Notes: generated by a model not told the origin, from the sequence alone. A DNA stretch of 60,595 nucleotides from Aliagarivorans taiwanensis DSM 22990 (GCF_000429505.1 NZ_AUBZ01000031.1:1-60595), one strand, 5' to 3'. Positions 45,590 to 55,066 are shown, counted from the stretch's first letter. Numbers and translations are program-made.

Positions 45590-45650
45590 GGGGTGCTATC
45601 TACAGGATAACACCTCAAGTTTAGCGGGGTATTATATACAGAATAACACC
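45590..45650. repeat. Two 25-bp repeats, each with dyad symmetry, in the ffh-ypjD promoter region
   Basis: Copies at 45590-45614 and 45626-45650 agree at 21 of 25 bases, with centres 36 bases apart. Each starts GGGGT and ends ATAACACC, and each is partly palindromic (GGTGCTATC/GGATAACACC). They lie 45-105 bases upstream of ffh on the side shared with ypjD and look like tandem operator sites. Confidence 0.6.
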
Positions 45651-45797
45651 CATGGTGATACTTCATCACACGGTTAGTGCGCGAGTCCTTGTCCCACAAC
45701 CTGACAACAGGCATTGAATGTTGTAAAGCTTAGGTATGGCAGAGCCCTGCCCGCATGCGTATACTGGTGCAATTCATTTTCCAGGCTACTGTTTTTT

Positions 45798-46592
45798 ATG
45801 AGTGTTTTGGTTGTCGCAATCTGCATCCTTTATGTTCTTGCCGGCTACGTATGTATCCGCGCGTTGAAGGATAAGCAAACAGTAGCCAGTCTTCCCCTGT
45901 CGATGAGCGCCGGTGCTGCCATCGCCCTACATGCCATTTGGCTGTGGCAAGAGCTGTTCTTTGCTGGCGGGCAAGACTTAAGTATCTTCAATATCGCTTG
46001 CCTGATAGCCCTGCTGATCACCACCTCCACCACCGTGCTAGCGCGTACCTTCAAGTTGTGGTTCGTATTGCCGGTGATCTACTTGTTCGCGATTCTGGCG
46101 CTGCTGCTGGCTAATTTTATCCCCAGCCATTACATCATCCACCTCGAGCTACGCCCGCAGATCCTGATTCATATCAGCCTCGCTCTGGCCTCGTTTACCG
46201 TGCTGATGATTGCTGCGCTCTACTCTTTGCAGCTGGCCTACCTGGACCGCAGCCTCAAAGAGCACAAAGCACGAGCGCTGCACCCCGCCCTGCCCTCGCT
46301 GATGGTAATTGAGCGCCAACTGTTTCGCTTAGTCTCGCTGGGTTTTGTGTTGCTCACCCTGAGCTTGGTGTCGGGCTACTTCTTCTTAGGCGACCTGTTC
46401 GCCAGCGGTAAGGCCCACAAAGCGGTATTTAGCGTACTAGCGTGGCTGGTGTATGCGCTCTTGTTGTGGGGTCACTACCAGCAAGGCTGGCGCGGCCGCC
46501 GTGTGACCACCATGAGTGTATTGGGCGCGCTGCTGCTATCGCTGGCTTACTTTGGCTCGCGCATCGTCCGGGAGCTGATCCTCGGTCGCTAG
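45798..46592 (+). CDS. ypjD: YpjD, CcsA/HemX-like inner membrane protein
   Basis: A 264-residue protein with about eight membrane segments, close to the 263 residues of E. coli YpjD. It belongs to the cytochrome c assembly (CcsA/CcmC) superfamily, but the role is unproven. ATG 45798 begins MSVLVVAICILYVLAGYVCI; the frame extends 28 residues upstream with no membrane or ribosome-site signal. Divergent from ffh and followed by yfjD. Confidence 0.85.
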   Translation: MSVLVVAICILYVLAGYVCIRALKDKQTVASLPLSMSAGAAIALHAIWLWQELFFAGGQDLSIFNIACLIALLITTSTTVLARTFKLWFVLPVIYLFAILALLLANFIPSHYIIHLELRPQILIHISLALASFTVLMIAALYSLQLAYLDRSLKEHKARALHPALPSLMVIERQLFRLVSLGFVLLTLSLVSGYFFLGDLFASGKAHKAVFSVLAWLVYALLLWGHYQQGWRGRRVTTMSVLGALLLSLAYFGSRIVRELILGR

Positions 46593-46740
46593 GCCGCGTT
46601 ATCTAGCTTGCCTAATCACTCTTGCCAGTGCCGGCAAATCACCTGCTGTTGCCCATAGTTAGCTATCACTTAGCAATACTTGACAGTGATTGGTAAGGCC
46701 AGTTAAATAGTCGGGTTGAATTTCATAAGGATCGCCATTC

Positions 46741-48021
46741 TTGGACGAGCTCTCGACGAGTACCTTACTGCTGATACTCGCATTTCTCATTTGTTGTTCC
46801 GCTTTCTTCTCCAGCTCTGAAACCGGCATGATGTCACTCAACCGGTATCGCCTGCGCAACTTGGTTAACAAACGGCATCGCGCCGCCATGCGGGTCGACA
46901 AGCTGCTAAAACGCCCCGACAAACTGATTGGCCTGATCCTGATTGGCAACAACTTGGTGAACATTATGGCCTCGGCCATCGCCACCGTGATTGGTTTGCG
47001 CCTGTTCGGTAGCGTGGGGATCGCCATCGCTACCTTTACCCTGACCTTTGTGATCTTAGTATTCGCCGAAGTCACACCAAAGACGCTGGCCACTATGTAT
47101 CCGGAGAAGATCGCCTACCCTGCGTCGTGGCTGTATACCCCTATGTTGAAACTGCTGATGCCACTGGTGTGGGTCACCAACAGCGTGACCGGCGGGGTAC
47201 TGTGGTTGCTGCGCATTAAGCCAGACCAAAGCCAGGGCGATGCCCTGAGCCGCGAAGAGCTACGTACCGTGGTCCATGAAGCTGGCGCGATGATCCCACA
47301 GCGCCACCAAGATATGCTGTTGGGTATTCTCGATTTAGAGAAGGTAACGGTGGATGACATCATGGTGCCGCGCAATGAGATCGTCGCCATCGATGTCAAC
47401 GACGACTGGGAAGACATTCAGCGCCAGCTCACCCAGAGCTCGCATACCAAGGTGCTGGTCTACCGCGACAATATCGACGATGCGGTGGGCTTTGTGCACG
47501 CCCGAGATGCCCTGCGTCTGCTATCGCGTAGCCAGTTCGATAAGACCTCGCTGCTGCGTGCACTGAAGCAGATCTACTTTATTCCCGAGAATACCCCGCT
47601 CAACGTGCAGCTGCTTAACTTCCAGATGAAGAAAGAGCGTATCGGCCTGATTGTCGATGAGTATGGCGATATCCAGGGGCTAGTGACGCTGGAAGATATT
47701 CTGGAAGAGATTGTCGGTGACTTCACCACCAATATGGCGCCGGATCCCTCCGATGAGATCCACCCGCAGATCGACGGCAGCTATCTGGTTGATGGCACCG
47801 CCAACATCCGCGACCTCAACAAGGAGATGGGCTGGAAGCTGCCCACCGACGGGCCGAAAACGCTTAATGGCTTGATTGTGGAGCACCTTGAAGATATTCC
47901 CGATGCCAACCTATGTGTGCGCTTGTCTGGCTACCCGATGGAGATTATCGAGGTGGAGAACAACACCGTGACTCTCGCGCGGGTCATCCCCAGCTACTAT
48001 CGCAAACCGCGCAGCCGCTAG
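46741..48021 (+). CDS. yfjD: HlyC/CorC-family transporter YfjD
   Basis: A 426-residue protein with a DUF21 membrane domain (about residues 5-185; FFSSSETGMMSLNRYRLRNL), a pair of CBS domains (about 200-320; VDDIMVPRNEIVAIDVNDDW) and a C-terminal CorC_HlyC transporter-associated domain (about 340-420). The family is linked to magnesium/cobalt efflux. The start is TTG 46741 behind AAGGATC; its alignment with the E. coli YfjD start supports it. Confidence 0.9.
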   Translation: MDELSTSTLLLILAFLICCSAFFSSSETGMMSLNRYRLRNLVNKRHRAAMRVDKLLKRPDKLIGLILIGNNLVNIMASAIATVIGLRLFGSVGIAIATFTLTFVILVFAEVTPKTLATMYPEKIAYPASWLYTPMLKLLMPLVWVTNSVTGGVLWLLRIKPDQSQGDALSREELRTVVHEAGAMIPQRHQDMLLGILDLEKVTVDDIMVPRNEIVAIDVNDDWEDIQRQLTQSSHTKVLVYRDNIDDAVGFVHARDALRLLSRSQFDKTSLLRALKQIYFIPENTPLNVQLLNFQMKKERIGLIVDEYGDIQGLVTLEDILEEIVGDFTTNMAPDPSDEIHPQIDGSYLVDGTANIRDLNKEMGWKLPTDGPKTLNGLIVEHLEDIPDANLCVRLSGYPMEIIEVENNTVTLARVIPSYYRKPRSR

Positions 48022-48031
48022 CGGTGGGCAT

Positions 48032-48059
48032 AAAAAAAGCAGCTCACGAGCTGCTTTTT
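48032..48059. terminator. Bidirectional terminator between yfjD and luxS
   Basis: AAAAAAGCAGCTC-ACG-GAGCTGCTTTTT-type hairpin shared by two convergent genes. Confidence 0.9.
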
Positions 48060-48078
48060 CAATCCCTCGCGGTTACGC

Positions 48079-48588
48079 CTACAGCTTACCTAGGATCTCT
48101 TCGCCCAGCGCGAGCTGGTCGTTTTTGTTCACGCCAATACCGCGGTCGATGATGTTCTGCGCAATCGCTTTGGCTTCTTCCAGCGAGTGCATCTCGGCAG
48201 TACCGCACTGGTACTCGTTCAGCTCGGGAATGTCATTTTGCGCGGCAACCTTAAGCACATCGTGCATCGAGGCCAGCCAGGCATCGGCCACGGCTTGCTC
48301 TTCAGGCTGACCAATCAGGCTCATGTAGAAACCGGTACGACAGCCCATCGGCGAGATGTCGATGATCTCAACCTGATCACCGTTTAGATGGTCGCGCATA
48401 AAGCCGGCGAACAGGTGCTCCAGAGTGTGAATACCTCTCTCGGACAGGATCTCCTGATTCGGCAGGCAGTAACGTAGGTCAAATACCGTGATGGTATCTT
48501 GCTTCGGGGTGGCCATGGTCTTCGCCACACGTACCGCAGGTGCCTGCATACGGGTGTGATCCACGGTAAAGCTGTCTAGTAGAGGCAT
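48079..48588 (-). CDS. luxS: S-ribosylhomocysteine lyase (LuxS)
   Basis: A 169-residue iron enzyme that splits S-ribosylhomocysteine to homocysteine and DPD, the precursor of autoinducer-2. Metal ligands His-His-Cys are visible in [15 protein letters not shown] (about residues 54-68) and CGTAEMHS (Cys, about 128). [15 protein letters not shown] is the Cys-bearing active segment (about 83). Full length for the family. Confidence 0.97.
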   Translation of the reverse strand: MPLLDSFTVDHTRMQAPAVRVAKTMATPKQDTITVFDLRYCLPNQEILSERGIHTLEHLFAGFMRDHLNGDQVEIIDISPMGCRTGFYMSLIGQPEEQAVADAWLASMHDVLKVAAQNDIPELNEYQCGTAEMHSLEEAKAIAQNIIDRGIGVNKNDQLALGEEILGKL

Positions 48589-48619
48589 AGTCGTTCTCTC
48601 TGTGAATTAAGCGGGCAAT

Positions 48620-49234
48620 TTAACCAAAGAATAGTCGCCACAGCCAGCTGCGATCGAGGTCTTTTTTACATTGGTTGTACTGGGCAGCGTAGCGTTTAGA
48701 GCGCTCATCCACCCGACCAGCAACTTTGATCAGCCACTGTTTCTGATGATGGGTGCCGCGCTTATACCCAGTCCAACCCTCGTGGTAGTTGAGGTACTGA
48801 TTGCGGGCATCCCATTTCGACACTCCGTTGATCTGGTAGGTCTTGTTGGTAAACCAACCCATAAAGTCGATGGCATCACCGAAGTTGGTGCGCGACGCAC
48901 CGCGGCGGCCGGTCTCCTTGATGTAATCGTCCCAGGTCATGGTCTTAGCCTGGCTAAAGCCATAAGCATCACTGGCGCGCCCAACTGGGATAAAGCCAAA
49001 CCAGTATTGCATCGGCGGGCGAGCGTTGTGCTTGAAGCTGGACTCCTGATACATCATCGCCATTGGCACATGTACCGGGGTGCCCCACTTCTTGTTCATC
49101 TTCTTGGCCGCTTTGTACCAGTCGCGCTTTTCCTTGAAGATCTCGCACAGGTTTTCCGGCTGCGCTGGCGGTTTGCTACTACAGGCGCTCACGCTGACTA
49201 CGGTCAGCGCCACAATCAACCACTGTTTGAACAT
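48620..49234 (-). CDS. SLT-domain lipoprotein (lytic transglycosylase-like)
   Basis: A 204-residue outer-envelope lipoprotein: signal MFKQWLIVALTVVSVSAC with lipobox VSAC (Cys18). The lysozyme-like fold has AMMYQESSFKHNARPP with the likely catalytic Glu (about residue 64) and AYGFSQAKTMTWDDYI in place of the usual GLMQ block. YLNYHEGWTGYKRG resembles the YN-G motif. It lies between luxS and gshA. The substrate is probably peptidoglycan. Confidence 0.8.
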   Translation of the reverse strand: MFKQWLIVALTVVSVSACSSKPPAQPENLCEIFKEKRDWYKAAKKMNKKWGTPVHVPMAMMYQESSFKHNARPPMQYWFGFIPVGRASDAYGFSQAKTMTWDDYIKETGRRGASRTNFGDAIDFMGWFTNKTYQINGVSKWDARNQYLNYHEGWTGYKRGTHHQKQWLIKVAGRVDERSKRYAAQYNQCKKDLDRSWLWRLFFG

Positions 49235-49250
49235 GTCAGGTCTCGATAAT

Positions 49251-50822
49251 CTATTGATTTGCGTTGATAAAATATTGCTCTAAGAAGGCATCAAAAGAAA
49301 GCGTATCGTTGCGTTCTATCTCAGATTGTTGAGAAAAACTGTGCTGGGTCATCTGAGCGAAGTCGCTGTACTGCCAATTTCGCCCCTGATGGTCGAGTAA
49401 TTGCTCGCGATACTGCTGGGCTAGCTCCAATCCCCAACGGCTGTTATCCAGATCCTGAGAGAGCAAGGTATCCATCACCCGCGCTGAGTAGGTATGGCCT
49501 TGTTCAACTTCGTGCTTCGCCTCTGCCAAGGCACTGCCGAAATCGGCTTCTAGTCGACAGGTATCCAGCAGCTCTGCGGCTTGCTCCATCTTGGCCAGCA
49601 GCTGTTCGATGTATTGGCCAATCGGCGCATCTTCGCCATTGATGGCCAGATTTAGCTGAGGGTCACGGCCTCGCACCGCCACTTGGTTGAAGTTGTAGCG
49701 GCAGTTTTGCAGCTCCAACTGGCCCATTGGCGCAGAGGGTAACAACAGGCAGGCCAGTAGCAGGCTGTCGATGACCCGCACTTGCTGCTCGGTCACGCCC
49801 TGTGGTGAGAATGGATTCACATCCAGCGCGCGGATCTCGATATACTCAACCCCGCCCTGCGACAGCGCCTGCGAGGGGGTTTGCCCTGATTTGGCCACCC
49901 GCTTGGCGCGAATCGGCGCGTACAGCTCATTCTCAATCTGCAGCACGTTAGCATTAAGCTGGCGGTACTCGCCGTCTACCTTCACACCCAACTCTTCAAA
50001 GCGCTCGGAGTGGCGATTCACCGCAGCTTGCACCGAGCTGACATACTCGGCCACGCTGTTGTAGTTAATCTCGAGGTGATTCTGCTCGTTGGAGGTGTAG
50101 CCAAGGTCACTGAGGCGCAGCGAGGTGGCAAACGGCAGATAGCGGGTGCCTTGGCCTAGGGTTTCGAATGGCAGCTTGGAGCCCTTGCCATCGACAAATG
50201 AACCACAGACCGCCGGTGAGGCGCCATAAAGGTAGGCGACCATCCAGCCGTAGCGATAGAAGTTGCGGATCAGCGCCATATACTGCTCAGAGATGTAATC
50301 CTGCAGCGGCTGGCTATCGCCATCCAGCTTCTGCTTCATCTCCCAAAAGTGCATCGGCAGCGAAAAGTTGTAGTGCACACCCGAGATAATCTGCATCGGA
50401 CTACCGTAGCGACGCTTAAGGCCCTCACGATAGGCCCGTTTCATCTTGCCGATATTGGACTGACCATAGTCGGCCAGATTGATATCGTCGGGGTCGCCCA
50501 CGTAGCATGGCATGCTGAGCGGCCATAGGCGCTGCTCACCGATATGCTTAACACTGAAGTGATGGATATCCGCCAGACGCGACAGCAATGTCGCCACGTT
50601 CTCCGATACCGGAGTAATAAACTCCAGCAACGATTCCGAGTAATCGGTGGTTATAAGCGGATGAGTCAGGGCTGAGCCGAGCTCAGCGGGATGGGGATCG
50701 GTGGCCAACGCGCCCTGCGGCGTGATGCGTAATGCTTCGCGCTCGATTCCGCGTTTAATGCCACATAAGCCGGTGTCCTTTAAGAGCGACTGCAATTGCT
50801 CTAAGTGCTTCAGTTGCGACAA
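49251..50822 (-). CDS. gshA: Glutamate-cysteine ligase
   Basis: A 523-residue ATP enzyme making gamma-glutamylcysteine, the first step of glutathione synthesis. Marks are GIKRGIEREALRI (about residues 21-33), DYSESLLEFITP (about 60), MPCYVGDPDDINLADYGQSN and HYNFSLPMHFW (about 148), EIRALDVNPFSPQG (about 330). The start is TTG 50822; the protein then begins MSQLKHLEQLQSLLK. Gammaproteobacterial GshA type. Confidence 0.95.
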   Translation of the reverse strand: MSQLKHLEQLQSLLKDTGLCGIKRGIEREALRITPQGALATDPHPAELGSALTHPLITTDYSESLLEFITPVSENVATLLSRLADIHHFSVKHIGEQRLWPLSMPCYVGDPDDINLADYGQSNIGKMKRAYREGLKRRYGSPMQIISGVHYNFSLPMHFWEMKQKLDGDSQPLQDYISEQYMALIRNFYRYGWMVAYLYGASPAVCGSFVDGKGSKLPFETLGQGTRYLPFATSLRLSDLGYTSNEQNHLEINYNSVAEYVSSVQAAVNRHSERFEELGVKVDGEYRQLNANVLQIENELYAPIRAKRVAKSGQTPSQALSQGGVEYIEIRALDVNPFSPQGVTEQQVRVIDSLLLACLLLPSAPMGQLELQNCRYNFNQVAVRGRDPQLNLAINGEDAPIGQYIEQLLAKMEQAAELLDTCRLEADFGSALAEAKHEVEQGHTYSARVMDTLLSQDLDNSRWGLELAQQYREQLLDHQGRNWQYSDFAQMTQHSFSQQSEIERNDTLSFDAFLEQYFINANQ

Positions 50823-50939
50823 AATTTGATCCGTATTGTTAATTCGCTGTTAGTGCCGCCAAGAATAGCGGTAATGCCGGGCAATTACTACTTTCACGGC
50901 CGCTTAGCGCTCTCTACGGCTGATTTTTCACCGCAATAT

Positions 50940-50970
50940 CCCGCCGCGTATAGGTACGCTCCGCGGCGGG
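50940..50970. other. GC-rich hairpin between gshA and the M16 gene
   Basis: CCCGCCGCG / CGCGGCGGG (50940-50948 and 50962-50970), perfect 9-bp stem 8 bases past the M16 stop on the minus strand. There is no T-run on that side, so it may protect the 3' end or act as a weak terminator. Confidence 0.5.
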
Positions 50971-50978
50971 AAAAGCGT

Positions 50979-53828
50979 TTACAGTTCTACCTCTTGGACC
51001 GGCAGGCCAAGTCGCTCTAGATCCGGCAGCAAGGCACGTTTATCGCCCACCACCACAATGCACATCTCCTCGGGAGAGAAGAAGCGCGCCGCCAGCGCCT
51101 GCAGCTCTTCGCTGCTGATGCTGTTGGTGATCAGCTGCTGCTGCTCGACAAAGTCCGGCTCCAGCTGATACATCTGCATCAACATCAAGAAAGACGCCTT
51201 CTGGCTTGGCGTTGCATAAGAGAGCGCCTCCTGCTGGGTTACCGCGCTGCGCATGTACTCCAGCTCTTGCTCGCTGGGGCCGCTATCCATGTAGCTGTGC
51301 AGTTCTTGTAGCAGCTCAGAGATAGCTGCTGCGGTGGCATCGCGGCGAATGTCACTGGAGATAACAAAGCTGCCGCCTTGCTCAAACCCCGAGAAGTAGG
51401 AGCTCACCCCATAGGTGTAGCCCTTGTCTTCACGCAGATTCTGGTTGATCCGGCTGTTGAAGTTACCGCCGAAGTTAAAGTTCATCAGATTGGCTTTGAA
51501 GAAGTCACCGGTAGCATCATAGGCCAAGGCCGGTCGGGTGATCCGTAAGGCGGTTTGCACCGCGCCCGGGCGATCGATCAGGTAGATCCCCGGCTTGGCT
51601 TGCCTCTGTTGGCTCAGGCTACCGGCAGAAGCCGACTCACCCTGCCACTTGGTGACCAAGGGCTTGAGCTTGTCTTGCAGTTGCTCGGCGCTGAGGTTAG
51701 TTACCGCAACCATCTGGCTCGGCCTTGGCTGATAGTGTTGCTGCCAGAACGCCTTCACATCGTCTAAGGTGATATTGGCGATGCTCTCGCGGGTGCCATA
51801 ACTGGAGCTACCCAAACGGCTGTCTTGCCCAAATGTGAGAGTTTGCGCCATCACGCTGGCCAGCCATTGGCTCTGGTTAAAACGCTGCTCGATGCTTTGC
51901 AGGTAGCGCGCCTGCTCGCGCTGGAACTCTTGCTCATCAAAGGCTGGGTTTAGAAGTTGGTCTTCTAGCAGCCCCAGTACCTCTTCAAGGTTCTCACTCA
52001 AGCTGCGCACTTCGATGATCTGATCGCTGAGCCCGGCGCTAAAGCTAATCGATGCGCCCAGCTCTTCGAGGCGGTCGGTCAACGCTGAAGCGCTGCGTGC
52101 CTGTGAGCTCTGCTTAAGCATCGCGGCAGTGAGCTTAGCAATGCCGTAAAGCTCTGGTGACTCCGACAAGGCGCCGCCGGGCATCCGTAGGCGTAAGGTC
52201 GTCGTCGGGTTGTTATGCTCGGAGGTGCCCAGTAGGGCTATGCCGTTACTCAGCTCCACTTGCCATAGCTCTGGCAGGTTCATCTGCGGCGCTTTACCGG
52301 CTGGCGGTTGCACGCTGCGATCAAAATCATCCTCTACCGTACGATAGGCCAAGCTCTCGGGGGCGATGGTGTGATGCTCTGGCCACTGGCGCTGCTCAGG
52401 CTCGAAGTTTACTGGTGCAGCGGCTAGCTCGAGCTTGCCGCGCGGTACTACGCTCAGCACCACCCGCGGCTTGCCTTCGATATAGTGGCGATAGGCGCTA
52501 TCGACTTGCTCGCGGGTTACCGCATCGAACTGTGCAATCACCGATTCAACAAACAGCGGGTCATCGAGGAAGGTTTCGCCAAAGGCCAGTTGGCGCACCA
52601 CATCGGGCACGCTTTCCATGCCAAAGATCGACGAAGCGCGCAGCGAGGCTTGCACCCGCGCGAGGTCCTCATCGGTCACGCCGCGCTCGCGGAATTCGGC
52701 AATCGCCAAGTCCACCTCGGCCTCGATATCGGCCAGGGTGTATTCTGATTGCGGGTTCAGCCGCACATACACGCTCAGGGTACATGCCAGCTCTTGGCAG
52801 TAATGGGAGCTGCTGGCAGACAGGGCTTTTCCGCTCTCCACCAAGCGCTGGTAGAGTAGCGAGCTTTTGCCGCCGCCGAGAACCTCAGAGAACATATCCA
52901 GCGCCACTTCATCCTGATGGCCGAGATAGACCGTGGGGTAGCTCATCAGCAGCACCGGGATATGGACGCGGTCTTCCAAGGTGATATAACGGGTTTCATC
53001 AAGCTCGGCAGGCTGCGGAGGCAGCTTGCCTGCCTCAGGGCCTTGCGGGATCCCGCCAAAGTACTGGATAACCCATTCCAGTGTTTGCTGGGTGTCGAAG
53101 TCGCCGCCGATGGTCAGTACCGCGTTATTGGGGCCATACCAGCGCAGGAAGAAGGCCTTCAGGTCGTTCACATCAACCCGGTCGAGGTCTTCCACGTAGC
53201 CAATAGGTTGCCAGGAGTATGGGTGCTCGCGGGGATAGAGCGCTTCGTCGAGCCGCTCCAGCATCAAGCCGTAAGGGGCGTTGTCGACGCGCTGGGCGCG
53301 CTCATTTTTCACCGCATTCCGCTGGATCTCAAACTTACGCTCGCTGACCGCTTCCAGTAAAAATCCCATGCGGTCGGCTTCCAGCCACAGCACAGTTTCC
53401 AGCTGGTTGGAGGGCACGGTTTGGTAGTAGTTGGTGCGATCTTTGTTGGTGGTGCCATTCATGCTGCCACCCGCTTCGTTAACGATGCGGAAGTGTTCCT
53501 GATCGCCAACGTGCTTGGAGCCTTGAAACATCATGTGCTCAAAAAAGTGGGCGAAGCCAGACTTGCCCTGCACCTCACGGCTGGAGCCAACATGGTAGGT
53601 CACGTCAACATGGGTTAGCGGTGAGTCATCGTTAGGATAGAGCAGTACCGTCAGGCCGTTGTCGAGCTGGTACTTTTGATAGTGTACTCCGAGAGAGTTT
53701 TGCTCCGGTAGGTGGTCTTCTAGGAGCGTCACACCCGATGGCAGCGTTGACTGCGCTGGGTTGTCCTGCCAACTACTACATCCGGCAAGCACACCGAGCA
53801 ACAATCCAATCTTCCACCATCGTTGCAT
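50979..53828 (-). CDS. M16-family zinc metallopeptidase lipoprotein
   Basis: A 949-residue two-halves M16 (pitrilysin/insulinase type) peptidase. ATG 53828 gives a lipoprotein signal, MQRWWKIGLLLGVLAGCSSW, with lipobox LAGC; a longer frame upstream overlaps yqaA. The zinc motif HFFEH is in the N-terminal half (about residue 98) with the Glu partner about 75 residues later (NERAQRVDNAPYG). The second half lacks HxxEH, as usual. It probably degrades small peptides in the periplasm. It starts one base after the yqaA stop. Confidence 0.88.
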   Translation of the reverse strand: MQRWWKIGLLLGVLAGCSSWQDNPAQSTLPSGVTLLEDHLPEQNSLGVHYQKYQLDNGLTVLLYPNDDSPLTHVDVTYHVGSSREVQGKSGFAHFFEHMMFQGSKHVGDQEHFRIVNEAGGSMNGTTNKDRTNYYQTVPSNQLETVLWLEADRMGFLLEAVSERKFEIQRNAVKNERAQRVDNAPYGLMLERLDEALYPREHPYSWQPIGYVEDLDRVDVNDLKAFFLRWYGPNNAVLTIGGDFDTQQTLEWVIQYFGGIPQGPEAGKLPPQPAELDETRYITLEDRVHIPVLLMSYPTVYLGHQDEVALDMFSEVLGGGKSSLLYQRLVESGKALSASSSHYCQELACTLSVYVRLNPQSEYTLADIEAEVDLAIAEFRERGVTDEDLARVQASLRASSIFGMESVPDVVRQLAFGETFLDDPLFVESVIAQFDAVTREQVDSAYRHYIEGKPRVVLSVVPRGKLELAAAPVNFEPEQRQWPEHHTIAPESLAYRTVEDDFDRSVQPPAGKAPQMNLPELWQVELSNGIALLGTSEHNNPTTTLRLRMPGGALSESPELYGIAKLTAAMLKQSSQARSASALTDRLEELGASISFSAGLSDQIIEVRSLSENLEEVLGLLEDQLLNPAFDEQEFQREQARYLQSIEQRFNQSQWLASVMAQTLTFGQDSRLGSSSYGTRESIANITLDDVKAFWQQHYQPRPSQMVAVTNLSAEQLQDKLKPLVTKWQGESASAGSLSQQRQAKPGIYLIDRPGAVQTALRITRPALAYDATGDFFKANLMNFNFGGNFNSRINQNLREDKGYTYGVSSYFSGFEQGGSFVISSDIRRDATAAAISELLQELHSYMDSGPSEQELEYMRSAVTQQEALSYATPSQKASFLMLMQMYQLEPDFVEQQQLITNSISSEELQALAARFFSPEEMCIVVVGDKRALLPDLERLGLPVQEVEL

Positions 53829-53829
53829 A

Positions 53830-54258
53830 CTATCCTCCCAAAAATCCCGCAACATACAACAGCACCGCGTAACGCAGCGCCTTTCCAACTAACATCGCCA
53901 GCCCACTTTGAATAATGGGTAGCTTGGCGGCTCCGGCCAACAGGCAAAGCGCATCGCCAATCACCGGTGTCCAGCTCAGTAGCAAGCTCCACCAACCATA
54001 GCGCTTGAGCCACGGCATCGCTCTGGCTTGCTCTTTTTCAGAGGGCAGCCACCCGGTATAGCGCCTGCCCAGCACCACCGCGCCCCACCCCATAAAGAAG
54101 GTGATATAGCCACCGATGGTGTTGCCCAGCGTCGCTGACACCAACAACGCTGGGGCCATCTCAGGTTCACGTACCGCCAACGAGACAATCAATACCTCGG
54201 AGCTACCGGGCAATAGCGTTGCCGACGACAGCGCACTAAAAAACATCAACCACCACAT
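53830..54258 (-). CDS. yqaA: YqaA family inner membrane protein
   Basis: A 142-residue VTT/DedA-like membrane protein, the same length as E. coli YqaA. Marks are SALSSATLLPGSSEVLIVSL and ATLGNTIGGYITFFMGWG, then LLLSWTPVIGDALCLLAGAA. ATG 54258 lies 11 bases after AGGAG; the GTG at 54270 is too close to it. Function is unknown; VTT proteins include lipid scramblases. Confidence 0.85.
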   Translation of the reverse strand: MWWLMFFSALSSATLLPGSSEVLIVSLAVREPEMAPALLVSATLGNTIGGYITFFMGWGAVVLGRRYTGWLPSEKEQARAMPWLKRYGWWSLLLSWTPVIGDALCLLAGAAKLPIIQSGLAMLVGKALRYAVLLYVAGFLGG

Positions 54259-54830
54259 CCGATGGGCCACTCCTTGTAAACAGCGTAAGGCGAGCTCATT
54301 GTCCAGTTTCGAGCGCTGAACTCAATGACAAGATGTTGATTTAGCTGTTGAGTTAGACGACGGTGCGAGCAAAATGTTCTACCCGATTGCCTATCGCGCT
54401 GCGCATTCGCTTAAAATACCATCAGCGCGAGCACACATGCTTCCCACAATATTCTTTGCGACTAGAATAAACCGCGACAACAAGCGAAAGAAAGCCCGTT
54501 GCTGTGAAGCCAGCAGACGAATTTGCTCGTATACCCGAATAGCCTCAAGATGCTTGTTCAGCGAGATTTTCCAAGCCCTCAGACAAGGCACTGTTCCGCA
54601 GATCTAGTGGTCTAAATCAAGGAATAGTAACGCAGTATGAGGGTTTGGAAAACTCGCCCTTTGGGAGGAACTCAATGTCTATAGTTCGTCGTTGAAATCA
54701 TTTGAAATGGCTCACCATTCCTTCATGCTTTCGCCCCGCCCTATAGACATTGAGTTCCTCTGAATCCTGCATCTTGAGGTTATTCGGGTATAAAAGAACT
54801 AAAATTGAATAAAAACAATAGGAATTCACC
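54259..54830. other. Intergenic region with a complex repeat element
   Basis: This stretch of 572 bases has no convincing gene (short frames on both strands lack ribosome sites). Most of it is the nested inverted-repeat element at 54530-54792. The first 270 bases show nothing recognised beyond the yqaA promoter region. Confidence 0.5.
54530..54792. repeat. MITE-like element with three nested inverted repeats, 263 bp
   Basis: Outer arms (54530-54553 and 54769-54792) match at 23 of 24 bases; the left starts TATACCCGAATAGCCTCAAG. A middle pair, GCGAGATTTTCCAAGCCCTC and the reverse of TGAGGGTTTGGAAAACTCGC (about 54,560 and 54,637), and a perfect 20-bp pair GAGGAACTCAATGTCTATAG with its complement (54665-54684 and 54741-54760) lie inside. 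It carries no open frame. The outline is that of a non-autonomous mobile element. Confidence 0.78.
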
Positions 54831-54998
54831 ATGGCCAGATTTTTCTTACTGCCCCTGATTCTGTCGGTTTTTTGGACCTTGATCTTGTTTCGCTTTGGCA
54901 AAAGCATGAAGGATGGACGGCTTGGCTACTACATCATCATCGGTGGCAGCACCTTTCTGATTGGCTTTTTCAGCTTGATGATGTACTTGACCCGTTAG
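54831..54998 (+). CDS. Small (55-residue) membrane protein
   Basis: A short gene with an AGGAA ribosome site 7 bases before ATG 54831. The product MARFFLLPLILSVFWTLILF then FRFGKSMKDGR and a second helix GYYIIIGGSTFLIGFFSLMM, ending YLTR, has two membrane helices and a short basic loop. It is followed at once by a strong terminator. No family is recognised. It starts 38 bases after the repeat element. Confidence 0.65.
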   Translation: MARFFLLPLILSVFWTLILFRFGKSMKDGRLGYYIIIGGSTFLIGFFSLMMYLTR

Positions 54999-55017
54999 CA
55001 TTCTGTGACGTTCAGAC

Positions 55018-55052
55018 ATAAAAAAACCTGGTGCACGCACCAGGTTTTTTCG
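55018..55052. terminator. Bidirectional terminator after oadB and the small membrane gene
   Basis: AAAAAACCTGGTGC-ACGCACCAGGTTTTTT hairpin between convergent genes. Confidence 0.93.
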
Positions 55053-55066
55053 TTTCAGGTTTCGGC

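Noticed and set aside
52157-52984. 275-codon frame opposite the M16 peptidase
   Set aside because: Arg/Pro/Ser-rich translation typical of a wrong frame; no start signals.
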